DNA from: Saprospiraceae bacterium
GTDB lineage: Bacteria > Bacteroidota > Bacteroidia > Chitinophagales > Saprospiraceae
Reading direction: 5' to 3'
Length of the DNA stretch: 33,736 nucleotides
Assembly (NCBI GenBank): GCA_015490715.1
Contig: WFXH01000041.1
Span: forward strand, 1-33,736
The notes under the pieces are model-generated. The model saw only the letters and a list, made by a program, of their open reading frames with translations. It ran no database searches and was not told the DNA's origin. Of this stretch, positions 25,084-32,303 are shown piece after piece. The first letter of the stretch is position 1. Every line of letters begins with the position of its first letter. The position numbers and the translations under genes were made by a program.

Positions 25084-25665
25084 TTAGCGGTATGGGGAGG
25101 TATCCTGGGGAATATGGGTGGTATCGAGCGTCATGGGGTGATGAGTATTTTTCAGCCGCTTCTGAAGGAGCACTTTTCTACGGGCTCGTATACGCTTTGC
25201 TATGTTTTCCCATTGGATGGGCTGGTGTTGAACCTTGCGGTACATGGCTGTCAGGAGGAAATCGGCGATATCGATCGGAAAACTCACGCCATAGTGCTCT
25301 TTGATATGATGACTGAGACGTGATCCCTCTTCCAATCCCCAACGCACGATCATCCAACGGCCGACACTGCCGATGAGCCCCTGTACAACGCGTTGCTCCG
25401 GAAGGCGGCGTATGCGTTCGATATTTCGCTCACCCAATACTGCGATCAAGCTGTCGACCGCCTCTTCCTCGGTTGCGGGTATATAGCGCCCGTCGAGATA
25501 CACCTGCTGTATGCGATACTGGTAGATGCTATCCATCCGCTGTTGATACTCGCGATAAGGTCCCGATGGTTTGATGATCCGCTTTTGTCCGTAGAGCTCT
25601 ACGGCTCCCGACATCCACACTACCGCAACGCATACTAACCCTCCTACTATTTTATACAGCACCAT
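25084..25665 (-). CDS. Secreted DUF6794-like protein
   Basis: 193 residues. A signal peptide or N-terminal anchor (VLYKIVGGLVCVAVVWMSGAVELYGQ) precedes a charged segment. A domain resembling DUF6794 follows: TEEEAVDSLIAVLGERNIERIRRLPEQ, then WMIVRWGLEEGSRLSHHIKEHYG and IADFLLTAMYRKVQHQPI. The function of that domain is unknown. The C-terminus is basic then Thr/His rich. The frame remains open upstream to 25776, but a terminator lies there, so ATG 25665 is used. It is followed by murB after 16 bases. Confidence 0.72.
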   Translation of the reverse strand: MVLYKIVGGLVCVAVVWMSGAVELYGQKRIIKPSGPYREYQQRMDSIYQYRIQQVYLDGRYIPATEEEAVDSLIAVLGERNIERIRRLPEQRVVQGLIGSVGRWMIVRWGLEEGSRLSHHIKEHYGVSFPIDIADFLLTAMYRKVQHQPIQWENIAKRIRARRKVLLQKRLKNTHHPMTLDTTHIPQDTSPYR

Positions 25666-25711
25666 GTGTGCGTTTTTTAGCCTAACGATGTCAGCCTCTT
25701 GGCTTGTATCC

Positions 25712-25759
25712 CAATAAAATAAAAAGCCGTGGAGAGCCATACATTTGCCCTCCACGGCT
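25712..25759 (-). terminator. Terminator after the T9SS-sorted protein gene
   Basis: On the minus strand AGCCGTGGAG pairs with CTCCACGGCT (10 bp, extendable by two pairs and a wobble) around a loop of about nine bases, followed by TTTTTATTTTATT. It begins 24 bases after the stop of the upstream gene (25783). Confidence 0.88.
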
Positions 25760-25782
25760 CTGTCGATGCCTCGCACTCCGTA

Positions 25783-27198
25783 TCACTGTTTTACCAAGCG
25801 CAGCGGATAACTCTTATTGTCGCGATAGATAATGACGTTGTACATGCCGGGCGCTAAGCCCAACACATCGATGGAAGTACCCAATCGGTAGGAGGGATTC
25901 GAATAGTAAATATTGCCGTGAGCATCGACGATGTCGACACGCACCGGCATTTCATGTGCATTTGAGGGGTGTATTTGTATGAAATCGTGGGCCAGATTAG
26001 GTGTGAGGAAATAGGAATTGTCGGTCGCAACTGGCTCGTCTACAGCCGTTACAAATTCCATATCTATAGCATCTACCTTTAGCACATTGTTGGTATCCAG
26101 ATTGGTAAGCGAGTTGGATGCTGCAAAGGAAATGAGAATCGAATCGACAGAGGGCAGGCTTGTCTGTGTGAGGTCAATCTGGAGTTGCTTCCAAGCCGAA
26201 TCGGTCAGATGTAGAGGTACAGCTATGGTATCTTTTTGCGCTTCGGGGGTGGCAGGCGCATTGGAATGCAGCACGACCACACAAAGACCGTAATTGGTCG
26301 TATCGGCGGAAGTATACTTGTACATAAATTTCAACTTGGAAGGCCTATTGGAAACGGGGTAAAAACCCTCATCAATATCCGTTCCTCGCGTGCGTAGACC
26401 AAAACCCACACCTCCAGAAAAGAAGTTGAACTGTGTCCGAATACGTGCGGAAAGCTGCCCCGAAACGGCATCGGTATCGGGTACGACATGTGGAGGATCA
26501 CCTACCCATTGAGTGAAGACATTTTGGGAAAACCAGCCCACCGGATCAACCGTTACCACCTCTTCCCAGACTTCAAAACTGTTGTTTTCGACTTGTTCGG
26601 CTACATTGAAGCCCAGCGAATCGATCTCAACCACATTGCCCTCCTTGAAGGGATCACTGGTGAAATAGCCAAACATGCGCACGTAACCGGGATTGGTGTT
26701 GGGATAATACCGGATGGGTAACTTGATCACAACCCATCCGTTGGATTGACCAATTATTTGTCCAAAAGTTCCGCCAATGAGTTGATTCGGATTATTGATG
26801 TCGTAAAATGCACATCCGATGTTGAAAGTATCGCCATCGACGATTTTAAACTGAGCCACGACCGTCAGTGTATCGGGCTTGGAAGTATATGGATAATAGC
26901 CAAGCGTATGGATATAATTGTAATTGGTAAAGCCACCTTCTACCGCTCCTATAAAGGGCACGTTGACGGTGCGCAACCGAATCGCGGTATCGGCCGGTGT
27001 GGGACCTGGTGCCATTTCCACCGGCAAATCCGGTGCCGAGATAGCTCCTACCCCTAATGCAGAAGTGTTCCACCCAACGGGTTCGGAATAGCGAACCAGC
27101 GTATCCCATTGCTCCATATCGCCATTGGGCAGCATCTGGGCAGTGACCACAACTACACTGCATACCAGGACCAATGAAGTGTGTAGCAGTTTTTTCAT
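25783..27198 (-). CDS. T9SS-sorted secreted protein with tandem beta-sandwich domains
   Basis: 471 residues. Signal peptide MKKLLHTSLVLVCSVVVVTA. Two related halves follow, each opening with a similar start: NGDMEQWDT with PVGWNTS near residue 25, and NNSFEVWEEV with PVGWFSQ near residue 205. Each is a jelly-roll-like region (YYPYTSKPDTLTVVAQFKI versus FYPVSNRPSKLKFMYKYT). This duplicated layout suggests carbohydrate-binding-like modules, but no ligand can be named. The last ~80 residues (NSYFLTPNLAHDFIQI to YPLRLVKQ) form a T9SS type A sorting domain, so it should be surface-attached or released. It has its own promoter and terminator. Confidence 0.85.
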   Translation of the reverse strand: MKKLLHTSLVLVCSVVVVTAQMLPNGDMEQWDTLVRYSEPVGWNTSALGVGAISAPDLPVEMAPGPTPADTAIRLRTVNVPFIGAVEGGFTNYNYIHTLGYYPYTSKPDTLTVVAQFKIVDGDTFNIGCAFYDINNPNQLIGGTFGQIIGQSNGWVVIKLPIRYYPNTNPGYVRMFGYFTSDPFKEGNVVEIDSLGFNVAEQVENNSFEVWEEVVTVDPVGWFSQNVFTQWVGDPPHVVPDTDAVSGQLSARIRTQFNFFSGGVGFGLRTRGTDIDEGFYPVSNRPSKLKFMYKYTSADTTNYGLCVVVLHSNAPATPEAQKDTIAVPLHLTDSAWKQLQIDLTQTSLPSVDSILISFAASNSLTNLDTNNVLKVDAIDMEFVTAVDEPVATDNSYFLTPNLAHDFIQIHPSNAHEMPVRVDIVDAHGNIYYSNPSYRLGTSIDVLGLAPGMYNVIIYRDNKSYPLRLVKQ

Positions 27199-27231
27199 CT
27201 CTACGCGTTTTGGTTATTGATTTTCTCTTGA

Positions 27232-27262
27232 CAAAGATAGGGCTTTTACCCCTGGCCGACAA
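27232..27262 (-). promoter_or_regulatory. Promoter of the T9SS-sorted protein gene
   Basis: On the minus strand TATCTTTG (27232-27239) is an exact TAnnTTTG, preceded after 20 bases by TTG (27260-27262). This is the best -33/-7 pair in the window. The -7 element lies 33 bases before the ATG at 27198. Confidence 0.65.
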
Positions 27263-27349
27263 TACGGGTTTTCCCTGATTTTTTGTTGTTTTCTATATGT
27301 TTAAATCTTTCAGTATGAAATTATTACACCTATACCCCATGGTTATCGG

Positions 27350-28621
27350 TCAGGTTTTGCGCTTTTTCTTGCGGGCTGCTGGGAAGAGCACGTTGTTGAG
27401 GATGAGGCGATAGCCCGGCGAGTTGGGGTGAAGGCTCAGATCGGTTTCGGGATCATTGACGTAGTGGCGGTAGTCTTCAGGGTCGTGTCCGCCGTAGAAT
27501 GTCCAAAATCCTTCGCCCAGCACACCGTGGATGTAGCGCGCCTCATCGAGCGCTTTGTTTTCGCCGAGGATCAAGACATTGGATTTGATATAACGCTTCT
27601 TGAAAGCCGTGGTTTGCCCCATAAAGCCCTTGACGAGTCTTGTGTGGTTTTGGGTCAGCATGGTGGGCACGGGATCCCACTTGGCGGAAAAATCAAAGAG
27701 GGTGAAATAATCGTTTTCGGGATTGATGCGTCGCTCGCGATTGTCGATGGTGCTGTACTCGTATTCGAGAGGGTTCATTACAAGGGTGAAATTTTCAAAG
27801 GCCAAGCAATTGGTGTAGTCGAGTTTTTCATTGGCCTGGGGATCCATGGGGTCACCGTCGTAGATTTCGGCGCAAATATCGACACCTTCGGCTGCAAGGG
27901 CAATATCGTAGGTATCGGTCGCCGAACACATGGCGAAGAGAAATCCACCGCCGATGATGTATTCACGCAATCTCTTGACCACGGCCAGCTTGAGTTGGCT
28001 GACTTTTTTAAAGCCCAGTTCGTGAGCCAGTTGTTCCATGCGCCGCTGGTTTTCTTGATACCAGCTGTACATGTGGTAGGCGTTGTAAAACTTACCGTAC
28101 TGACCTGTGAAGTCTTCGTGGTGTAAGTGGATCCAGTCGTATTGCACGATTTTATCCTCCAACACTTCGCGATCGTAGACGATGTCGTAGGGTATTTCGG
28201 CGTAGTTGAGGGCCAACATGACGGCATCATCCCAGGGCTGAATACGTTCGCCGCGCATGGTAAAGGGTGGCGCATAGACGGCTATGCGCGGAGCCTTTTC
28301 GAGCTTGATGGCCTCTTGATTGACTTCGGGGTGGGCGATTTCCTCGAGGATGCCCTGAAATCGCGCGTTGGAAATCACCTCGTATTTGACATTGCGCAGG
28401 ATGCATTCCTTTTCAAAGGCGCGATGGTGGGGAAAGGCAAACGACCCGCCGCGATAATTCAACAGCCACCACGCCTCCACCCCCTCCGACAACACCCAAT
28501 AAGTGATGCCGTAGGCCTTGAGGTGATTGGTCTGCGTTTCATCCATGGGAATCAATATATAGCTGGCGCGCCCCCATGGGACCAACCACAACAAACTCAT
28601 CCATACCAGGATCCATCGCAT
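27350..28621 (-). CDS. Conserved Bacteroidota secreted protein usually called 'asparagine synthetase B'
   Basis: 423 residues. A signal peptide (WILVWMSLLWLVPWGRAS) is followed by the strongly conserved start YILIPMDETQTNHLKAYGITYW. Further conserved segments are PWDDAVMLALNYAEIPYDIVYD, YDWIHLHHEDFTGQYGKF, GGGFLFAMCSATDTYDIALAAEG, NDYFTLFDFSAKWDPVPTM, GFWTFYGGHDPEDYRHYV and LHPNSPGYRLILNNVLFPAA. Homologues are annotated asparagine synthetase B, yet there is no N-terminal Cys-Gly-Ile glutaminase and no SGGxDS loop; both are present in the true AsnB at 11518-13476. GGGFLFAMCSAT resembles the nucleophile elbow of class I glutamine amidotransferase-like/ThuA-like folds. Extracytoplasmic location is implied. 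The true role is unknown. Confidence 0.85.
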   Translation of the reverse strand: MRWILVWMSLLWLVPWGRASYILIPMDETQTNHLKAYGITYWVLSEGVEAWWLLNYRGGSFAFPHHRAFEKECILRNVKYEVISNARFQGILEEIAHPEVNQEAIKLEKAPRIAVYAPPFTMRGERIQPWDDAVMLALNYAEIPYDIVYDREVLEDKIVQYDWIHLHHEDFTGQYGKFYNAYHMYSWYQENQRRMEQLAHELGFKKVSQLKLAVVKRLREYIIGGGFLFAMCSATDTYDIALAAEGVDICAEIYDGDPMDPQANEKLDYTNCLAFENFTLVMNPLEYEYSTIDNRERRINPENDYFTLFDFSAKWDPVPTMLTQNHTRLVKGFMGQTTAFKKRYIKSNVLILGENKALDEARYIHGVLGEGFWTFYGGHDPEDYRHYVNDPETDLSLHPNSPGYRLILNNVLFPAARKKKRKT

Positions 28622-28746
28622 AGCTTCAATGCTTCTCTTTTTTTATGTATGCGTATAACGAAAAGACTGCTCAACGGATTATAATTGCTGCTCAATGGCG
28701 AAAATACTACACTGCGTGCGAGGGGCGTTCAGTGAAGGTATTTTTT

Positions 28747-28754
28747 CATCTTTG
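28747..28754 (+). promoter_or_regulatory. Candidate -7 element for the VWA protein gene
   Basis: CATCTTTG followed by CACC is one base off TAnnTTTG and has the TTTGCA context common in Bacteroidota promoters. It lies 25 bases before ATG 28780 and so argues against the longer in-frame start at 28645. The rest of the 158-base divergent gap shows no other clear signal. Confidence 0.4.
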
Positions 28755-28779
28755 CACCGCGAAGGGCCTTGGCACGTAT

Positions 28780-30873
28780 ATGGAAAGCATTCCACTGACA
28801 TACCTCGTAATTAGTGTCATCGGCGGGCTCCTCATTGCCCTGGCACTGTATTTTCGCAATAGGGATTTTCGCGAACATCCGAGATACGTTCGAGGCATCT
28901 TGTTCGCACTTCGCTTTTTAGCTGCGACACTGTTGATCTTGCTTTTACTCGAGCCGAGCGTACGCCTTGTCCAAACCCAATACAAAAAGCCTCTACTCGT
29001 CGTCGGCGTGGACAATTCGCAATCCATCGGTGCGGGCTTTGCTACCTCAGAGGACAGTGTCAACTTTCTAAAGGAATATCGCGATTTCATACATAGCTTA
29101 AGTAAGGATTACGATGTGCGCACCTACTTATTTGGGGAGGAAATCCGTCCGGAGGACTCCATTGATTTTCGTGACAAGCGCACCAACATAGCCCGGGCGA
29201 TCAGCTATCTCCAAGATCGCTATGCCGACGAAGCCGTGGCTGCGATGGTCTTCATGACGGACGGTCGGTTCAATCGAGGGATCCACCCGCTTTATGCGCT
29301 TACAAGTCACGATATTCCTCATACCATTGTCGCCATGGGGGACACTTCGAAGCCCGTCGACCTCCAAATTGTACGTCTCTTTCACAACAATGTAGCGGTA
29401 CGCGGTGATGATTTCGTGTTGCATGCCGACATCTATGCCAGGGGGCTTAAGGGCAAGGGCGGTACTGCTTCGATCTATACGCGAGATGGAGGGCGCCTCA
29501 GACGCATCGCTTCCAAGCCCTTCCACATCCGTAGTGATGAGGATTTTCAGACCCTTACCTTTGAGCTTCCTACCGTCGGTACGGGCTACAAGCAATACAT
29601 CGTACAGCTCAGCACCTTTGAGGAGGAAAAGTACAAGGCCAACAACCGACGCATCTTTTACATCGACATCATCGACTATCGGGAGCAGGTAAAGATCATC
29701 GCTGCAGCACCGCATCCCGACCTCGGTGCGCTCAAATCGGCCTTAGAGAAGCAGCAAAACATTCAGGTGGACATCAGCTATGCGCGTAACTTGAAGTGGA
29801 ACGTCCGAAACACCGATATCCTCATCTTGCACAATCTTCCCACGCGGCGGTATCCGTTGCGACGCATTTTAAGCGACATTGCACAACACAAAGTGCCGGT
29901 ATGGGTTATCGTGGGTGGGTCCACTGATTACAACGCTCTCAACGCATGGCAATCGCTGCTTCAGATCAAGCCTTCGCGGCCGTTGCGCTTCAACGAAGTG
30001 ACCCCTCATCTCGATCCCAATTTTTCGGAAGTACACCTGACGGAGGAGACCAAGAAAGTCATTGAAGACTTCCCCCCCATCTACAGTCCCTTTGGCGAAT
30101 ATAAAGCCGACCCACGAGCCGCTATTTGGATGTACCAAAAGATTCTCAAGGTCATCACTCCACACCCGCTCATGCTCATCGGTAGCATTCAGGGGCATAA
30201 GATAGCTGTGCTTGCGGGGGAGGGAATATACAGATGGCGCTTGTACGATTTTGCCCGATCGGGCCATCAAGGACACTTCGACGAATGGGTACAGGGGGTC
30301 GTTCGCTATTTGGCCGTCAAAGAGGATAAAAGTCGCTTTCGCGTCCGCACCGCAAAGGGACACATCGATGAAGGGGAGGAAATACGATTTATAGCGGAGC
30401 GGTACAATGCCAGCATGCAACGGGACAATCAAGAGGATGTCTCGCTTACTTTGCGCGATACCGCCGACCATCGATATGAATTTCTCTTTACGCGCATCTC
30501 CGACTACTACGAGATCAATGTCGGTAAGCTCTCTCCCGGACATTACAAATGGACCGCTCAGACCACCTTGGATGGCAAGCGCGTGCAAAAACACGGCGAG
30601 TTTACCGTCGCCCAACTCGATATCGAGCATTTACAACCCACTGTTGATCTCAACCTATTGCACAACTGGGCTGCAGCCACAGGGGGAAGTGTGGTCTTTT
30701 CAGACCAGCTCAGCACTTTTGCAGACACGCTTAAGGCGCAACATCCTCCGCGACCGATCGCCCACAGCAGCATCCGATTCATTCCCCTCATCCATATGAA
30801 ATGGTTGCTCTTTTTGTTATTGGGCTTGCTCTCCCTGGAATGGATCCTCCGACGTTTTTGGGGACGCTATTAA
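28780..30873 (+). CDS. VWA-domain membrane protein with GATase-like region
   Basis: 697 residues. Two N-terminal membrane helices (about residues 5-24 and 38-57) and one C-terminal helix (KWLLFLLLGLLSLEW) place the bulk outside or between the helices. A von Willebrand A domain follows helix 2 with a complete MIDAS: DNSQS at residues 78-82, the Thr in KRTNIARAI and the Asp in MTDGRFN. The middle part (KIIAAAPHPDLGALKSAL, DILILHNLP, VPVWVIVGGST) looks like the class I glutamine amidotransferase-like domain often found in such proteins, and a beta-sandwich segment follows. Related genes are common in Bacteroidota, with unknown function. ATG 28780 starts just before helix 1. It is divergent from the 'asparagine synthetase B' gene. 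Confidence 0.85.
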   Translation: MESIPLTYLVISVIGGLLIALALYFRNRDFREHPRYVRGILFALRFLAATLLILLLLEPSVRLVQTQYKKPLLVVGVDNSQSIGAGFATSEDSVNFLKEYRDFIHSLSKDYDVRTYLFGEEIRPEDSIDFRDKRTNIARAISYLQDRYADEAVAAMVFMTDGRFNRGIHPLYALTSHDIPHTIVAMGDTSKPVDLQIVRLFHNNVAVRGDDFVLHADIYARGLKGKGGTASIYTRDGGRLRRIASKPFHIRSDEDFQTLTFELPTVGTGYKQYIVQLSTFEEEKYKANNRRIFYIDIIDYREQVKIIAAAPHPDLGALKSALEKQQNIQVDISYARNLKWNVRNTDILILHNLPTRRYPLRRILSDIAQHKVPVWVIVGGSTDYNALNAWQSLLQIKPSRPLRFNEVTPHLDPNFSEVHLTEETKKVIEDFPPIYSPFGEYKADPRAAIWMYQKILKVITPHPLMLIGSIQGHKIAVLAGEGIYRWRLYDFARSGHQGHFDEWVQGVVRYLAVKEDKSRFRVRTAKGHIDEGEEIRFIAERYNASMQRDNQEDVSLTLRDTADHRYEFLFTRISDYYEINVGKLSPGHYKWTAQTTLDGKRVQKHGEFTVAQLDIEHLQPTVDLNLLHNWAAATGGSVVFSDQLSTFADTLKAQHPPRPIAHSSIRFIPLIHMKWLLFLLLGLLSLEWILRRFWGRY

Positions 30874-30882
30874 AAACAGGCA

Positions 30883-31167
30883 TTACTGTACATAGATGCG
30901 GCGGATGAGGGGGGAGCCGAGACGTGTGTTCAGCCGATCGATGATATGGGGTTTTTGTAATTGTAATTCGTTCTTCAAGGCTGCGGAATGGAGGGTGAGG
31001 TACAGCGTTCCGTTTTTAAAGCGAAGATCCACGATTTTATGCTCCCAACGCGGGCCGTATTCTTCTATCCAGACCTGACGTATGCGTCTTGACCAGTAAT
31101 CATCCGAGAGCTTCGATCGACGCAAAAAAAGCCGCATGAGATCCGTGATGTGAAATTCGTTGGCCAT
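30883..31167 (-). CDS. DUF721 / DciA-like protein
   Basis: 94 residues, the short Bacteroidota form of DUF721. ITDLMRLFLRRSKLSD is the N-terminal helix, WIEEYGPRWEHKI the central helix, and DLRFKNGTLYLTLHSAALKNELQLQKPHIIDRLNTRLG the beta-beta-alpha KH-like part. In other bacteria the related DciA helps load the replicative DnaB helicase; that role here is inferred from the family. It lies 15 bases after recF, the usual neighbour in this phylum, and ends ten bases from the convergent VWA gene. No terminator is visible in that gap. Confidence 0.85.
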   Translation of the reverse strand: MANEFHITDLMRLFLRRSKLSDDYWSRRIRQVWIEEYGPRWEHKIVDLRFKNGTLYLTLHSAALKNELQLQKPHIIDRLNTRLGSPLIRRIYVQ

Positions 31168-31182
31168 GTAGATCCAGTGTTT

Positions 31183-32298
31183 TTACAATGCCACCGGGGT
31201 CAAAGCCCCCATCGTCATATCGTATCCCTCTAAATTGGAAGCACCGAAGTCTTTGAGGAGTTCTCGCATGCGTTCTTTATCGGTATCGGTAATAAACACC
31301 TGCCCAAAGCTGTCGGACAGAAGTATTTCAAAAAGGGCGTGCACGCGGTTTCTGTCGAGCTTGGCAAAGATGTCGTCGATGAGTAGTAAAGGCAGATGAC
31401 CAACCGAGTGGGCCATGTAGCGGTACTGTGCCATTTTAAACGCTAAAATAAAACTCTTCCATTGTCCCTGGGAGGCATGGCCCTTCATGGGGCGACTATC
31501 GATGGTGCAGTAGATGTCGTCGCGATGGATGCCGTAGCTGGTACGTTGAAATCGTAGATCTTCTTCGCGTCGTTGGGACATGTTCAGCAGGTAGTCATCG
31601 ACAGCGACTTCCGATTGGTAGTGTACCTCGACTCGCTCTGCTTGACTGCTAATACGCCGATAATACGACTGTATGTGGGGAATGAGGGCGTGGAGATATC
31701 GTTGGCGTTGTTGATAGAGATAGCGCACCAAAGGCCACAGTTGCATGTCGTAGGCGTCGAGGAGGCGATAGACTTCTTCCGAAGCGTGTTCTGCGCGCCT
31801 GAGCAGGGCATTTCGCTGACGGAGCAATCGGTTGTGCTGACGCAATTTGGTCAAGTACTCCACATCCATCATGGAGAGGGCGGCATCGATCCATCTACGG
31901 CGCTCCGAAGCACTGTGTTTGAAATTGTAGATGTCATCGGGGGCTATCAGTACGACGGGATGCATGCCGACGTAATCGACGCGGCGTTCAAAGGGCTTGC
32001 CGTATCGCTCAATGCTCAGCGATTGACCCCGCGTCAATTTGATGACAAATGGCACCCATTGTGCCTCGAAATAGCTTTGCCACTGGATGCGCATAAAATC
32101 GCTGTCGTAGTGAATGACATCGTACAGGGATTTTGGTGTGAAATAGCTCTTGCCTGTGGCCAGGAAATACAGGCTATCGAGCAAATTGGTCTTACCGATG
32201 CCGTTTGGACCCGTAATGTAATGTATGCCTTCGGCGAGGGGCCAACGAATGTCTTTGAGATTTTTGTAAAATCGGATATGGAGGTCTTTGATACGCAT
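31183..32298 (-). CDS. recF: DNA replication and repair protein RecF
   Basis: 371 residues, normal for RecF. It is an SMC/Rad50-like ATPase that binds gapped DNA and helps RecO and RecR load RecA. Walker A is GPNGIGKT (residues 30-37), followed by LLDSLYFLATGKSYF. The arm domain contains VLIAPDDIYNFKHSASERRRWIDAALS. The signature region is ASQGQWKSFILAFKMAQY, a family variant of LSxGQ. Walker B and D-loop are PLLLIDDIFAKLDRNR, and FITDTDKERM follows. It starts five bases after the ABC transporter stop and is followed by the DUF721 gene, so all three are probably one transcript. Confidence 0.96.
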   Translation of the reverse strand: MRIKDLHIRFYKNLKDIRWPLAEGIHYITGPNGIGKTNLLDSLYFLATGKSYFTPKSLYDVIHYDSDFMRIQWQSYFEAQWVPFVIKLTRGQSLSIERYGKPFERRVDYVGMHPVVLIAPDDIYNFKHSASERRRWIDAALSMMDVEYLTKLRQHNRLLRQRNALLRRAEHASEEVYRLLDAYDMQLWPLVRYLYQQRQRYLHALIPHIQSYYRRISSQAERVEVHYQSEVAVDDYLLNMSQRREEDLRFQRTSYGIHRDDIYCTIDSRPMKGHASQGQWKSFILAFKMAQYRYMAHSVGHLPLLLIDDIFAKLDRNRVHALFEILLSDSFGQVFITDTDKERMRELLKDFGASNLEGYDMTMGALTPVAL

Positions 32299-32303
32299 AG
32301 CAT

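Noticed and set aside
25666-25776. Upstream extension of the DUF6794-like frame
   Set aside because: It includes the terminator hairpin of the preceding gene; the signal peptide starts at ATG 25665.
27320-27350. Imperfect hairpin after the 'asparagine synthetase B' gene
   Set aside because: Eight of ten pairs match with a three-base loop, but no T-run follows on the minus strand, so it is not called a terminator.
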